DNA from: Metaphire vulgaris
Lineage: Eukaryota; Annelida; Clitellata; Crassiclitellata; Megascolecidae
Length of the DNA stretch: 64,000 nt
Assembly: GCA_018105865.1 (NCBI GenBank)
Contig: CM030856.1
Coordinates: 3,643,620-3,707,619 of the forward strand
Direction of reading: 5' to 3'
In this document: positions 10,644 through 24,660 of the stretch, piece by piece
Layout of the letters: every line of letters begins with the position of its first letter
How positions within the stretch are numbered: position 1 is the first letter of the stretch
Program-made: the position numbers and the translations under genes
The notes under the pieces: generated by a model
Database searches by the model: none
Told to the model about the DNA's origin: nothing
Seen by the model: the letters and a program-made list of their open reading frames with translations, nothing else

Positions 10644-11362
10644 ACTGATGCTGATAACACAAAATTTTAAACAAAAATATATCTAAGTCTATGTTAACAA
10701 CCACTAGTAGCATTAAAACAGCAGCTTTAATGTGTTGGACCTTGCTTTTATCAATAAACAGATAATGTATAAGGGCAGCAACTGAATTTAGTGTCCTAAT
10801 GTATCCACTGGTTCAATGCAACTAATGCAATCAATGAACATTATTTAGCCCTTGCAGATCTAAAGGATGTTGGTTACCAACCCCAGGTTTTTCCAACATT
10901 TTTCAGTGACCTGACAAGATATTTTCAACCACAATTAGGTAAATGTAAGGGGTCCACTTACACATATTTTGACATTATTTTGCTACAGGGATTGCCCAGT
11001 TACACCCATTTCACAAAGTATAATAATGGCACATATGTTTTTGTCAAATTTTAAAATCCTAATGATTTCCGCTGTATATGCTTAGGTGCCAATGATTGAT
11101 GGCTTATATCCTGTAGTATAAGAACAAAACCAAAAACATGAAATATTAGGTTTCTGTAGAGCCTTGAATGCAGGATCTAATGGAATATAACAATTCTGCA
11201 AGAGTTAATGTCGATTGTCAACACGCATGCACACGTGTGCGCGCGCATGCACACACACACACAAATTACAAACCATTTTGAGAAGAGTCCTAAACTTGAA
11301 ATTTAAATAGAAACTGTATTTTGCAAAGCAACTTGTCTAATCTCTTGTTTAATGTTCAATAT
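10644..11362. other. Intron sequence, nothing definite
   Basis: Contains a CA/GC-rich dinucleotide tract at about 11220-11265. No coding or bounded repeat signal was recognised. Confidence 0.5.
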
Positions 11363-11627
11363 TAACCCATTACAGGGGTTCGACGTCTTAAAACGTTGCC
11401 CGGAAATCATATGCGAACGGGGGTCGACGTTTTAAAACGTTGCGCAACTGTTTTGCTCTTCCACCACGGTGTTCGCCGTTTAAAAACGTTTTCTTGATTT
11501 TATTTGCTTTATCTATTATCCATCCGCTAGATGGAGCTCTCGTTTACCTACTGTGGCCTCTATAAGCAAAGAGAATACATTTTATGAGCCCGGGGGTGTA
11601 GAATTTTGTCTTTGTGGGATAGTGAAG

Positions 11628-13967
<2,340 letters not shown>

Positions 13968-14030
13968 TACCATAGGTATTGTATCACCGGACTGCGTCAC
14001 CCAAACGGCACTTTTCAGGGCCACCAAATA

Positions 14031-14690
14031 AACACCATAACTCCCCCAAATTGGGTCCCATCTTCAAAATTTTTGAACTAATCTGTTCCAAAGACAGCCA
14101 CCTACAACTTTGCCGCTGAACCTAGGGGGGTCACCACAGAAAAAATTTTTTATTGACCTTTGAACGTATTTTTGGGAGTGGGTCATATTTTGGCCTGTAG
14201 GGTGGGCCCAACCCCCGAAATTTCTTTTTTGGCATGGATGGATGGAAAGTACAATAAAAATGCTAAACAATGATGCAAACCACATCTTTGTAGCTTCTAT
14301 ATAGCCTGCAATGTTTTGTGTTTCAGATTTCAAGATTCTCGCAAAAAATTTCACTTCTCCGAGCAACGTGTTTCTGGTGTAGAAACACCATAACTCCCCC
14401 AAATTGGGTCCCATCTTCAAAATTTTTGAACTAATCTGTTCCAAAGACACCCACCTACAACTTTGCCGCTGAACCTAGGGGGTCACCACTGAAAAAAATT
14501 TTTATTGACCTTTGAACTTATTTTTTGGGAGGGGTCATATTTTGGCCTGTAGGGTGGGCCCAACCCCCGAAATTTTTGGGGGGCACGGATGGATGGTAAA
14601 TACAATAAAAATGCTAAACAATGATGCAAACCACATCTTTGTAGCTTCTATATAGCCTGAAATATATTAAGTTTAAAAAGTACATGTTCA
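14031..14690 (+). repeat. Tandem duplication in piggyBac 3' region, 353-bp period
   Basis: The block beginning AACACCATAACTCCCCCAAA at 14031 recurs at 14384 and is followed by the same sequence (AATTGGGTCCCATCTTCAAA, then TGTAGGGTGGGCCCAACCCC). The MITE at 2589-3253 has a single copy, so the duplication is specific to this copy or subfamily. Confidence 0.92.
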
Positions 14691-14954
14691 CAGTTCAAAC
14701 AAACGTTATTTCCCAAAATTAATTACCCAAATTGGTAACGTCTTGTAAAAATTAATTCCCCCCTTCAACAGGTTAAACAGTTAACTGATATACTGCAGTT
14801 TGATTTTCATGTGCATTTACATTAATAAATGTAAACTTGCAGATAAAACAGGAAAAATCCATAATAACCTGCATACATTGCTATATGAATGAAATTGTTG
14901 CATTACAGGCACAAATCCAAAATATGTGCTGATAATTTATTGGCTTACCATTGA

Positions 14955-15070
14955 TAGGGTTACCATACGTCCGGGTTTCCCCAGACATGTCCTCTTTTTG
15001 GACCCATGTCTGGGCATCCAGGCGGCTTTTCAGACAAAGTCCGGGTTTGTCCGGGGTTTGGTCCTCCCGA
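14955..15070 (+). mobile_element. hAT terminal fragment (TAGGGTTACCATACGTCC)
   Basis: The end TAGGGTTACCATACGTCCGG followed by CCGGGTTTGTCCGG blocks resembles widespread hAT termini and the MITE at 18814-19242. No matching right end was found; it is probably cut by the repeat that starts at about 15060. Confidence 0.55.
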
Positions 15071-15712
15071 TATTTAGCGCATGGAATATTTTGGATATGG
15101 ATATTTTGCGCTCGTCTTAGCGCAAAATGTGCGAGTAGTGACCTTCCTGTCATTTTCGGGAGGTCCTCTGCGCTTTTCTCGGGTGGATTAGGACGGTTTT
15201 AGTCGCTGATTCGTCACCTGTCTGGTCCGCCATCTTGTTTTGCGATTTTTCTATCAACGCGGCCTAGCAGAACTGCAGACTAGATACCCGTGCGGGAATG
15301 CTGCGACATCCGTTCTAATTGTAACCTGGAATTCCATCCAAAGTCGGATTCACATAGCTCGGCGACGGTCTACCCATGGGAGTCTGCATCTCAGAAATTC
15401 TCCGTGTGGCTCGCCTCGCGGACAGTTCTTACAACATCTGCGGAATTTTCAACATCTCATCCTGTGTTTTTGTTCCTTTGACCTGCCTGGTGCGGACGGT
15501 TCTACAGCGGAAGGCTCCTTTCTACGGGATTCGCTACCGTGGGCGTTTGGGCGGCGATTTCCGTCGTTTCCATCAGGGCTGACTTTACGCTGTCTGTTAT
15601 CCGACGTTCGCCATCGGCATGCCAAAGTATGTCAAAGTGCCTTTGACTTCAACCTTCGTCGTGCGTACGGCGCTATAGAAGTCGTCAAGATAAAGATAAA
15701 GATAAAGATGGA
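15060..15712 (+). repeat. Interspersed retroelement-like repeat with LINE-style 3' tail, copy 1
   Basis: Shares GGTCCTCTGCGCTTTTCTCG, GTCTGGTCCGCCATCTT and the block from CTTTCTACGGGATTCGCTAC to GCGCTATAGAAGTCGTC with 22400-22815. It ends in a GATAAA microsatellite (about 15690-15712), like the other LINE-type tails here. The middle (15240-15480) is not shared. Open frames of up to 182 codons cross it but have no recognised domain. Confidence 0.7.
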
Positions 15713-15875
15713 ATACTATATATTAACTGTATTAACACTGCATTTTTGTCCGTCGCCATTGTTAACGCGTGGTATACAATCACAATAAGCGATCCAGCTA
15801 CATTTAGAATTTCCGCTTCCGAGAGCCATTTTTAATTTTCCCACTTACTTAAAGAGATAAGGTATAATTCTAAAA

Positions 15876-16277
15876 ATGCCGAAAGAAAGGTGTTTGTTTA
15901 CAGACACGATGAAGACCAAATATCCAAGTTTTCCTGCAGGACGAAATGCCTCGGAGGCTGAATGTTTGACATGTGGCGGCGGAACTTATGTCTACATTGC
16001 CAATAAGAATGCACTGGATTTAGAGGCACATGTTGAAACGCCAAAGCATGTTCAGAGTGTTAACATGAAAACTTCACATAGGCCTACTGTTACAGTTACT
16101 AAATTTCTTGTAAAACTGGTTTCAAAAAGCGAAGAATCTGCTTCAGTATCTGAAGGTACACTGGCGTTTCACGCTGTCGTGAGTTGTCTTAAATCCGTTC
16201 AGTCTGTTCTCAGGTACCTCGCACAAGCTGGTATCATGCCACTTAAGGTGAAGGAGTTGCTAGCAAAGTTGCGTTGA
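15876..16277 (+). pseudogene. BED-type zinc-finger protein of a hAT-like element
   Basis: The 133-residue ORF begins MPKERCLFTDTMKTKYPSFP, with A-E-C-L-T-C (Cys pair near residue 30) and H-V-E-T-P-K-H (His pair near 52-57), spaced like a degenerate BED finger. It then has S-E-G-T-L-A-F-H, a segment that in multi-copy animal transposase-like proteins follows such a finger. The ORF stops at TGA without the catalytic domain. It may be a truncated transposase; a domesticated short protein cannot be excluded. Family assignment is from memory of the pattern. Confidence 0.6.
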
Positions 16278-16284
16278 GATGGGC

Positions 16285-16560
16285 TAGATCAGAGGTCGGT
16301 AACCTACAGCACGAGTGCCAGACAAGGCATGCGAAAGACCAACAATTTATTTATGTTCTGCTTTTTAATTAAACAGTGATGTAATTAATTAAAGACCAAG
16401 TTTCTTTTTATAATAATTGTTGTACGTACAAGTACTCATAAGACTTATAAAAAGGCTTATAACCTTATATTTTTAATATATATATAATTATATATATAAG
16501 GTAAGACTGATAGGTTGTTGGCACGTTGAAGGGTCGCGCAAAGAATTTCACACATATATC
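16285..16560. mobile_element. Possible hAT end with AT-rich palindrome
   Basis: CAGAGGTCGGTAACCTACAG at 16290 resembles common hAT termini (CAGNGGTCGGCAACCT). A small palindrome lies at about 16465-16501 (CCTTATAT ... ATATAAGG). No matching right terminus was found. Confidence 0.4.
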
Positions 16561-16599
16561 TGAGCAGCCAGCTTAATTTGTTGAAGGTCATCAGTTCTT

Positions 16600-16860
16600 A
16601 GGGAAAATACACTTGGGCCAGCTTTCCTTCTTTGGACACATAATTAATGAGGAAGGAAGGCCTGGAGCATTTGGCAATAACCAGAAAAGTGGAGGGGAAA
16701 AGAGCAAGAGGAAGGCAGAGAAACACCTATGTAGACTGCCTACGAGAAGAAATTGAGGGAGTAAAGAACAACATCGAATTAATAACAGGATGTCAAGATC
16801 GAACAAAGTGGAAGTCCATGGTTGCTAACGTAGAAATACACAGCACCTAAAGAAGAAGAA
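16600..16860 (+). mobile_element. RTE-like LINE 3' end with (GAA)n tail
   Basis: The translation includes EGKRARGRQRNTYVDCL and DRTKWKSMVANVEIHST, the C-terminus of the RT ORF, and matches 63405-63660 closely. It ends AAAGAAGAAGAA. It is a short 5'-truncated copy of the same family as the LINE at 59595-63663. Confidence 0.88.
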
Positions 16861-17311
16861 TATGCACATCAGCTGCATGGAAGTCCAACTCATCTTCAAG
16901 CATAGACACAACTTCATGCACCTTAAATTTTCTGCCTGTGGCCATCTTTAGTAATTCCAACATTGATATTTGCCTAAAGTTTATATGTGATAGTCTAATA
17001 AGGCCTAGTTATCAGCCTAAATGTCTAATTTAACCACTTATATAGTGCACAAACTATAATTTAGACAAAAGATACTGCAAATTTTACTTATTTAGTCAAA
17101 CCTGTACTAAAATTCTGTGTCCATATTATAGTTCTAATATTGCACAAATAGTCCACCTTCTTGTGCCTAGCATCCCATGCAATAGGACACCTATTTCATG
17201 ACCAATAAAAAAATCACAGAATCACAAAATAACAATTAAAAATACACCAACGACAAGAAAACTGGCTTACCTAACAGGATTACTCACAGATACCAAAAAA
17301 TGGTCCAAATA

Positions 17312-17932
17312 CCGTATATACTCGCGATAAAGTCGATCCGAGTACCGGTATAAGTCGACCCCTAATTTTTTGGATTTGAAGGTGTCTAAAATCATTGGCC
17401 CAGGTATAAGTCGAAGTGACGTCACCGCCGTGCACCCTCTTGAGGTGATTGTGAGAGTCGGAACAGTGGCGGACACGAGCTGGGCACACGGCGCCATTGT
17501 TTTGATTGAAAAGCTGCGTTTTAGCTTTTAACTATCGAGAAACTGAATGATTTTGACATTCACAGATTGATTCCTGATGATTAAGAAAACATTAAACCTG
17601 CTATTTGCTCATTCTTGACAATATGAAAAATTTAGTTTAAAAAAGTATTGCAATATTTATGTAGCGCCAATATATATATCAAATTAATATTTATGTGGCG
17701 CCTATAAATTACAAATCTTAAAATCGCTGATGCTAACTTTTATTTAGATGCTGGAGCGTATGTTGAAAGTGATTAACTACACAAAGTTTTAGCGCAATTG
17801 ATTATTTTTGACATCCTCTGTGTGAAAACTTTGTCCGACAGTTGGGTAGGTGCCTCTAGTATAAGTTGAGGTCAGGATATAAGGCCTGTGAATTAGCCTT
17901 AAATTGCTCGACTTTATCGCGAGTATATACAG
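17312..17932 (+). mobile_element. TA-flanked TIR element (CCGTATATACTCG type)
   Basis: Ends CCGTATATACTCGCGATAAA and, reversed, CTGTATATACTCGCGATAAA, with TA at 17310-17311 and 17933-17934. Subterminal GTCGA repeats (AGTCGACCCC left, AGTCGAGC right) are present. The interior matches 44026-44632 (GTGACGTCACCGCCG, GCGCCATTGTTTTGATTG, TTATGTGGCGCCTATAAATT). Confidence 0.93.
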
Positions 17933-18805
17933 TAATTACTGCCGATTTTTTCTTGCCACAAAATTCAAAAATATAATTTTAGTTTGTTGCCTAACAAAAG
18001 CGCTTCATGAATCACAATCAGTGGTTTTTAAAATCACCCAAAAGCCCACTCTAAAAATAAAGCATATTAAGAAACATTTGGTGGGATTTTAAATTTAAAT
18101 TTGCTAAAAAAAGCCTTTTTAATAAATTTTTAGCAAATGTCCCATTTATGTAACACAAGGCACGAATGGGTTAAAATGAACAGGAGGTCATTTAAGTAAA
18201 ACAAAATAGCTAACAAAGTTTAAACGCAATGCCAATTATCATCCTTAGAAACAAGAATATATACCTTAACATTTTACCAAAGGTTTAAAATCTTAATGCC
18301 TTACTGGAAACCATAGATTAGGACCAAGGAAGTATAATGGCAGTATTGTGCTAGTAATAATGGATTAGAATCTTGTTTAAACATGACAAAATAGCTACAA
18401 ATAGCTGCCTTCCCAACTTCAAAGCTGCCACAGCGCGCATGCCCATTTATGATAACTCAGGCTGGACTTCTCTAGTATATCTGCCACAAAATCCATATTA
18501 TGTTGAGCAAACATTACAACATGGACAACTAGACTTGAAAGCATGATTCATACTGGTCCACTAGGCAAATACTACAGACACTACTAAAAACAGAGACAAT
18601 GGAAGTACTTCTTTGCCACACTGACCACTAATAGCACAAGAGCTTTGTCATATCTATGCATTTCAGGTTTTTCTAAAAGAAAAGACATTAATATCTTTTA
18701 CACCACAACATGTTATGTAACTGAAGAGATCTAAACCTTTGCAGTTGGGTCAGAGAAAACCCAAAACGAGGCAATTGAGTAATTTAATACTACAGATGTC
18801 AAAAA
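17933..18805. other. Intron sequence, nothing definite
   Basis: No coding exon, RNA gene or bounded repeat was recognised. Confidence 0.5.
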
Positions 18806-18813
18806 GGGTGACA

Positions 18814-19242
18814 TAGGGTTACCAGACGTCCTTAAATGATAAGGACAGTCCTTAAATTCCGTGGCCGTCCTTATAGGCATTTGTCCTTAATAAGGACACA
18901 AAATGTCCTTAAATTTCATTAAAAGCAGAGATTAGTTATTTCAGACATTACTTTAGATTAAAAGGACTTTGTAATTGATTGATATTGATTGCTTATATAG
19001 GTCACCATTAGTTCTTTGTGCTTTTTTTGCATCTTTAACGTCCTAAAAAGTCCGATAAAGGAAAAAAGGTCATCACTAGTTTTTTGCTTTTTGAGCTATT
19101 TTGCATCTTTGGCGTTCTACAAAAATTCCAACAAACAAATAAAGATCATCACTAGTTTTTTTTCTTTAACGTCCTGAAAATTCTGACAAGCCAATGTGTT
19201 TTGTGTGTCCTTAAATTCTTTCCAACTGATCTGGTATCCCTA
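18814..19242. mobile_element. hAT MITE (TAGGGTTACC ends)
   Basis: Ends TAGGGTTACCAGACGTCC and GATCTGGTATCCCTA are inverted, with perfect 8-bp target duplications GGGTGACA at 18806-18813 and 19243-19250. The interior holds repeated AAGGACA/TGTCCTTA blocks and a paired motif TTTAACGTCCT. Confidence 0.93.
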
Positions 19243-19250
19243 GGGTGACA

Positions 19251-20293
19251 ACTCCAATTAATTTCCACTGACTTGCTTGCTGAGCACTAATTCTCTATAA
19301 GAGAATTGTCATTTCTACAAACTGCATTATGATTTTCAACAATGACTGTCCACATTCAAGCAAGCAACACATTATGTCATTGGCACAGACAAGTGAGAGC
19401 CCCAGACCCCTTGTTTAAGACTGGAATCAGTCATAAAATTTGCACAAAACTTATGAGGATTTTTTGAGGGGGAGGGTCACTGTCAACTGATGCAAAGTAG
19501 TGTTTTACAAAATCTGCACCAGAGCTTGGTGTCTACCAGTAATTCTAAAATTTCTCAACATTTCTGTGACTGGGGCTCAACCCCAGACCCCACTGAACTC
19601 ACAAGTCACAACACTCCCCCAACCTCCTAGTTGGACTACATCTTGCTAAATCTCATGTGCATGTCAGTCTTCATGTCCATTAGTGCAGCCACACGAGAGG
19701 CAGCGATCTGAGAGCCCCTGAAGAAACTTTTCTCTAATGAGAGGTAATGCAATTGCTGAATAGCTGTCATGTAATCTGCAAATTTGCTCCAAAGTTCAAT
19801 ATTTGAATCGAGCATTACCCTAAATCGGGGTGGCTGGGGCTCTGCCTTAGACCCTGCTAGGAAATCTAACGACCTTGAAAACATTTTTCCCCAGGGCAAT
19901 TGCCGCTATGCTGTCACATGGTCTAAAAACATACATCAAATCTTAAGATTTGAATCTAATATAACCCAAAATTTTTCGTCTGGGGTTCTGTTCCAGATTT
20001 AGAAGCTAAAACAGACTGAAACATTGCATCTACAGACTTATGTCATTGCTCTCTTCCTATATTCAATTTGTATTTCATTTCTTAATTGCTCCAGGAAAAG
20101 CTACTGTTCTTACATGAGACAGTTTTAAAATCTTCAGTTATCCTGCTTGTTCCTCGAAGATTTGAGATGAACAGTCATGTTCTAGCTCAGAGGTTTTCAA
20201 ACTTTTACAAGCCGCAGACCCCCTTGGCATGTTGTTGCTATGTGGCAGACACCCCAACCACAGATACAAAATCAATTGATAATTCATGTATGG
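19251..20293. other. Intron sequence with decayed repeats
   Basis: A hAT-like end (CAGAGGTTTTCAAACTTTTA) lies at about 20188. The blocks 19540-20000 contain repeated GGGGCTC-AACCCCAGACCC-like and ATTTGAATC motifs also seen near 1020-1100, probably an old repeat. No exon was recognised; the 88-codon minus-strand open frame at 19636-19899 has no recognisable domain. Confidence 0.45.
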
Positions 20294-20301
20294 ACTTAGA
20301 A

Positions 20302-20652
20302 CAGTGGTTCTTAACTGAGGGTACTTGTACTCCTTGGGGGTACTTAGGGACGTTAGGGAGGTACGTAGAATGATCCGGAAATAAAAGTTTGTTCTAAAGA
20401 CTTTTACTACAATGTAAGCTGCACAGATACTTTAGAAATGTTTGTAATAAATTAGAAATTGTAAAAGAAAAAATCCACTTTCTGGCTTGTGCACAATCTG
20501 TTACAGAAGTACGCTGCAGTTTATAATTTTTCAATAAATTACGGAGCATAAACTTTTGTCCTCAGATAAGGTACTATAGGCTGATAGGGGGTACTTTGCT
20601 CTCTTATACTTGTTTCAGAGATATGTAATCACAAAAAGGTTAGGAACCACTG
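20302..20652. mobile_element. hAT MITE (CAGTGGTTCTTAAC ends)
   Basis: The ends CAGTGGTTCTTAAC and GTTAGGAACCACTG are inverted. Perfect 8-bp duplications ACTTAGAA lie at 20294-20301 and 20653-20660. Both arms contain a GGGGGTACTT-type block. Termini of this form are typical of animal hAT non-autonomous elements. Confidence 0.95.
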
Positions 20653-20785
20653 ACTTAGAACAAGAGTAGGCCCCTACTACATTGGTACCATACCGTAGCT
20701 ACATTGACTACATTCTAATCTAGTCGAGTGCATTGCTGCATACATTGATGAAAAGTAACTAGATAATGTAAAATTCAAAATAGTC

Positions 20786-21050
20786 TTCTTCTTTAGTGTC
20801 ACAATGATGCTTTCGCATGCTGTGACAGCCCCCACAATTTTTTTTCACTCAGCGGCAGCAGCGACCAACTTAAAACATTCCAGAACGACATGAAAAAGTA
20901 GAGGACGGCAAGAGACTCGTCGGAAAACTGACGAGTGGAATGCAGTCCTAGCGACTGGCTCAAAATCCAAGCACAGAACATCGGTAAATGCAGAGAACTG
21001 CAACGAAACCGTGGCACATAAACACATGTGCTGGCAGCCGTGAAGACGCC
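20786..21050 (-). repeat. Possible retroelement fragment with (GAA)n 3' end
   Basis: On the minus strand the segment ends ACTAAAGAAGAAGACTAT, like the RTE-like tails at 16860 and 63660, preceded by a short palindrome CATGCGAAAGCATC region. No RT motif is visible. It may be a SINE or a diverged LINE tail. Confidence 0.4.
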
Positions 21051-21996
21051 AAACCGGAATTACCCGGAATATGCGGCACTATATAAATTTGATCATTCAT
21101 CATGATCATAATGAAACAACCACGATTATCGAAACCCCTTACAATCATGGATTTTGAAATGCAACAATTTCATATGGAACTACTTTATCTCTCCCGACTA
21201 CTCAGCAGCTAATACAGCCGTTTTGAATAACTCCACTGATTGGATGTCATGATTCAAATGAAGCCGATGCATAATTGGCAGACCGTACCTCACCATATAT
21301 GGACAGCTGACCAATCCCATGACGCTTGCAGAAATGCCAAAGCCAGCCAGCACTGGCTTTGAAATTTGATGAATCACTTGTTTATCTGTCTATCAAAATT
21401 TTTGAAAATATGTGAATGTCTTGTGAAGTCGCTACCATGATAGCCAGCTTCACCAGTTGACTGATGCAGTGCCCACTGACTTCAAGTCATCAGGCAAGTG
21501 CAGGAACAATGCAATGAGTAAAGAAACTTCAATAAATAAACAGTCGGTAATCTTTGGATCATTCGTGTGAAAAAAATTTCTTAAAATTCAGCTTCTAAGT
21601 GGGATCCAAGCCTGTGTCTGCGCTATAACCGAATCCACGCTCAAACGGGGCGCGCTCTAACGGGGGTCCCCTGTATATAAATATTTTGCCACATTCCTAT
21701 TTACATACCAATAAATTTTGCACTGCATCAAGGGTAGCAGCTAGATAGCATAGCATAGATACAAACAGTTTCTATGCAAAGAATGTAATTACTATAATGA
21801 ATATTATAACATTCAGCAGTAGGCTGCCTTAACAAATTTAAAATTATATCTAAAGATAAAACTTTCACTGGAAATGAATATCAGCAGCTTTACAAAACCA
21901 CAGATAATCACAAAATTATAAAATTTGTCAATAACCTCAGGACATTTAAAGAAACGACAATTAAACCAAATTAACATGGACTTCAAGGGCTCAACT
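21051..21996. other. Intron sequence, nothing definite
   Basis: A GCGCTCTAACGGGGGTCCCC block near 21650 may be a decayed transposon end. No exon or bounded element was recognised. Confidence 0.45.
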
Positions 21997-22279
21997 TACC
22001 ATATATACTCACAGATGGGTCGATCTCACAGATAAGTCGACCTCGTTTTTAGGTAAAAAATAAAAATAATTTGCTATAACCCGTGTATAGCTGGTAAGTC
22101 AACAAAGAAATTTTAGGAGCCTAAAGACTTCTTGAATTGCATAATTATGCCTGATCTACATTGAAAATGGGTCAACAGACGGCCACTCAATTCACCAAAA
22201 CCGATGTATCCAAGTTGTTTCCAGGCCAAAGTGGTTGGGGTGTTTGTTGTTCACTTGCTAAGTTGCTATAACCCATAAT

Positions 22280-22846
22280 GCCGGTTTGGAGCCCTCCGGC
22301 TGCTTAGTATGCGTATGTGCGTGCCTCGGAAGATCGCCGTTCTTGGCAGTTTGCCGACATCTTGAGCTGGGTTTTAGCGCTAAATTTGTGGAGCGTGGAC
22401 TCCTCATCGTTTTCGTGGGGTCCTCTGCACTTTCTCCGGGTAGATTTGGACGTTTTTGGTCGTTTGCGTCGAGTGTCTGGACTGCCATCTTGGACCGGCC
22501 TTTATTCCATTGACATTAGTTATAGGCTGATTTATATAGCGCTATTGTCCTAGCGGACGTGGCCGGCAGAACTCTATGGTAGACTCTGAGACAGGTGCCT
22601 CCAAGACTAGATGGAATGACTGCCATCTGCTGTGAACGTTTCTTTTACGAAAGACCGCTTTCTATAGGATTCACTACCGTATTCGTCAAGGCAGAGAATT
22701 CCGTCATTCCATCAAAACGGACTTTCAAGATCGTCATCCTATGTTCGTCATCGACATGTCAACGAAGTCAGAGCGCCTTTGTCTGTGGCTTTGTTATGGG
22801 GCTATAGAAGTCGTCTCGGATAATGATAATGATGATGATGATGATG

Positions 22847-22890
<44 letters not shown>
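22280..22890 (+). repeat. Interspersed retroelement-like repeat with LINE-style 3' tail, copy 2
   Basis: Shares its 5' part with 5160-5315 (minus) and two blocks with 15060-15712. The unit ends GGGGCTATAGAAGTCGTCTC, then a (GATGAT)/(AATAAT)n microsatellite (22817-22890). An open frame across the tail carries no recognised domain. The repeat is inside the TIR element 21999-24658. Confidence 0.75.
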
Positions 22891-22891
<1 letters not shown>

Positions 22892-23404
22892 CATTGCGAG
22901 TACAGTGGGCGTCATGATTCATCTGGACCGCCGGCACATTGTTTACTAGACCAGAATGCATTGCGTGTCGTGATTGTAGCCTACAGCTGGGTTGCCGACC
23001 ATAAAACTAAGTCGAAGCGGGACTTTACAAAAGCAACCTGGGTGGTCCCAGCCAAAGCCTGTAAAGCCTTAAGGGCAAAGTATTAGTTAGCAATAGTTTT
23101 GTTGGCATGCCATTAATTGTAGAGGCCAGCTGGAATTGCCACGGACATTCGCCACGGCCGAATATTAGTTTTTTGGAAGTATTTCCTCGGCAAATAATAT
23201 GCACACAATTAGTTAAAAATGGAAAAATTAAATCAAACTCTTAATAGGTCTATAAAAATTCTATTTCATCTAAATATCACAGTCTATGGTTTCCGCCGAC
23301 CTCTGCCGTTTCTGTTTGCGAATACGGCTGCCATTCGAATTTGTAAAAAATAAAGTTAATAAATATCAATACTCATCCTAGAATGTCTAATCCGAAATTA
23401 AGTA

Positions 23405-24269
23405 CAGTAAAACCTCTTTAGCCTGCCACTATTGGTCAAGGGTGAAAGTTTGACGAGGGGTGAGTTTGGCGACTTAACGAATACAATGCTCACTACTGAA
23501 ACTACAGTAGGCTTGCCCCCCACGGGGGCAGGGATGAGAATTTTGGGTGCCCCGCGGATACCAGTTGGGACGGGTCACAGCTCATGAATAAATGACAGGT
23601 TGCTATATATTCACGTATAGACGGCAGGTCGGCCATGAGAAACTGTAAACTTGTAAAGGAAAAGGCTCTAAACTAGTAGGCTGCGTCGGTGTTTTGTATT
23701 GTTGATAATGCAGACCAGAGTACCTGCTGCTGGTGTAATACAGCAGCATATAGGCCTACGCCCTACAGGTGAAAAGTTCTGTAACAGTAAAACCGATCCA
23801 TTGTCTGCTGCCACGGGGACGGCTGGGTTGGAGACAAAAACCACGGGAGTGGGATTGGCCATTGCAGGGTGAGGCGAGAGTGGCGGGAGGGAGGTCAACT
23901 GTCGCGGGTCAGATTCTTGCCCCCTCTCCCAGTGCAGACCTCTACCACAATCCCTTCACCAGTCATTAGCTGACAGGTTAATAGCTGATTATCAACACAG
24001 ATGTATTCACCGGAGAGGGTCATTAATTGTGTAAACAGTCGGTCTGAAGCTTGGCCTCTAAACGGTCAAACAGATAAGTAAAGTTGCTATGGCGAGCAAA
24101 AGAGGTAATAATACATAGGCATGGAATTTTGAAAGTTGTGGCGAGGGCGAGGGGCGAGTGTGGTGACTAAATGAGTTATTTTACATGAGTGGAAATCCGT
24201 TCTTGACCAATCAATGGCGAGAGGGGAGTTTGGCGACCTAAAGAGTGGCGAGCTAAAGAGGTTTTACTG
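23405..24269. mobile_element. Pogo/Tigger-like MITE (CAGTAAAACCTC ends)
   Basis: Ends CAGTAAAACCTCTTTAGC and GCTAAAGAGGTTTTACTG are exact inverts, with TA at 23403-23404 and 24270-24271. Both arms continue with GGTCAAG...GAGTTTGGCGA motifs. This end type with a TA duplication is characteristic of pogo/Tigger Tc1/mariner relatives. The interior contains GC-rich inverted blocks (CCCCCCACGGGGGC near 23520, CCACGGGGAC near 23810), suggesting another decayed insertion. Confidence 0.88.
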
Positions 24270-24660
24270 TAGCAAGATTTGGAAATTTTTAATTTCTCTC
24301 TGGACTTGGAGTACTAGTACTACTCGGTTCGTACCCGGTTCCGGCAAATGGCACATCTCGGATTCGGTACTCAGTGGAAATTGTTTACCTGGTTGGTCCC
24401 TAATTAATTGATAGACTAAAGCTAACTTGTGTAGAGTGACGGTGCCTACTTAAGAAAAGATCCAAACATCCAGCGTATTTTGATGGAAGCGTCTTTAAAT
24501 ATTGGTAGAAGGAACATGGCTTAACGTTGTAATTCATTAGAAATGCGTTTATTTCCCAATTTTTTTGGCAAATTGCATTGACTCACAGATAAGTCGACTC
24601 TGCGTTATAAGCGAATTTTTAGGCATAAATTTCTCGACTTATCCGTGAGTATATACGGTA

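Larger units (their letters stand above)
21999..24658. mobile_element. 2.7-kb TA-flanked TIR element (CTCACAGATAAGTCGA type)
   Basis: Left end CCATATATACTCACAGATGG and right end, reversed, CCGTATATACTCACGGATAA, with TA at 21997-21998 and 24659-24660. Subterminal ATAAGTCGAC repeats are present on both sides. It is related to the 610-bp family but differs inside. It contains the interspersed repeat 22280-22890 and the pogo-like MITE 23405-24269. No transposase is recognisable. Confidence 0.82.

Noticed and set aside
15240..15788. 182-codon plus-strand ORF as a gene
   Set aside because: It lies in the interspersed repeat 15060-15712, has no known domain, and its end reads through the GATAAA microsatellite.
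22823..23086. 87-codon ORF with a run of Ile and Met
   Set aside because: It begins in the ATG/ATA microsatellite; the poly-Ile is the (AAT)n tract and the rest is within a TIR element.
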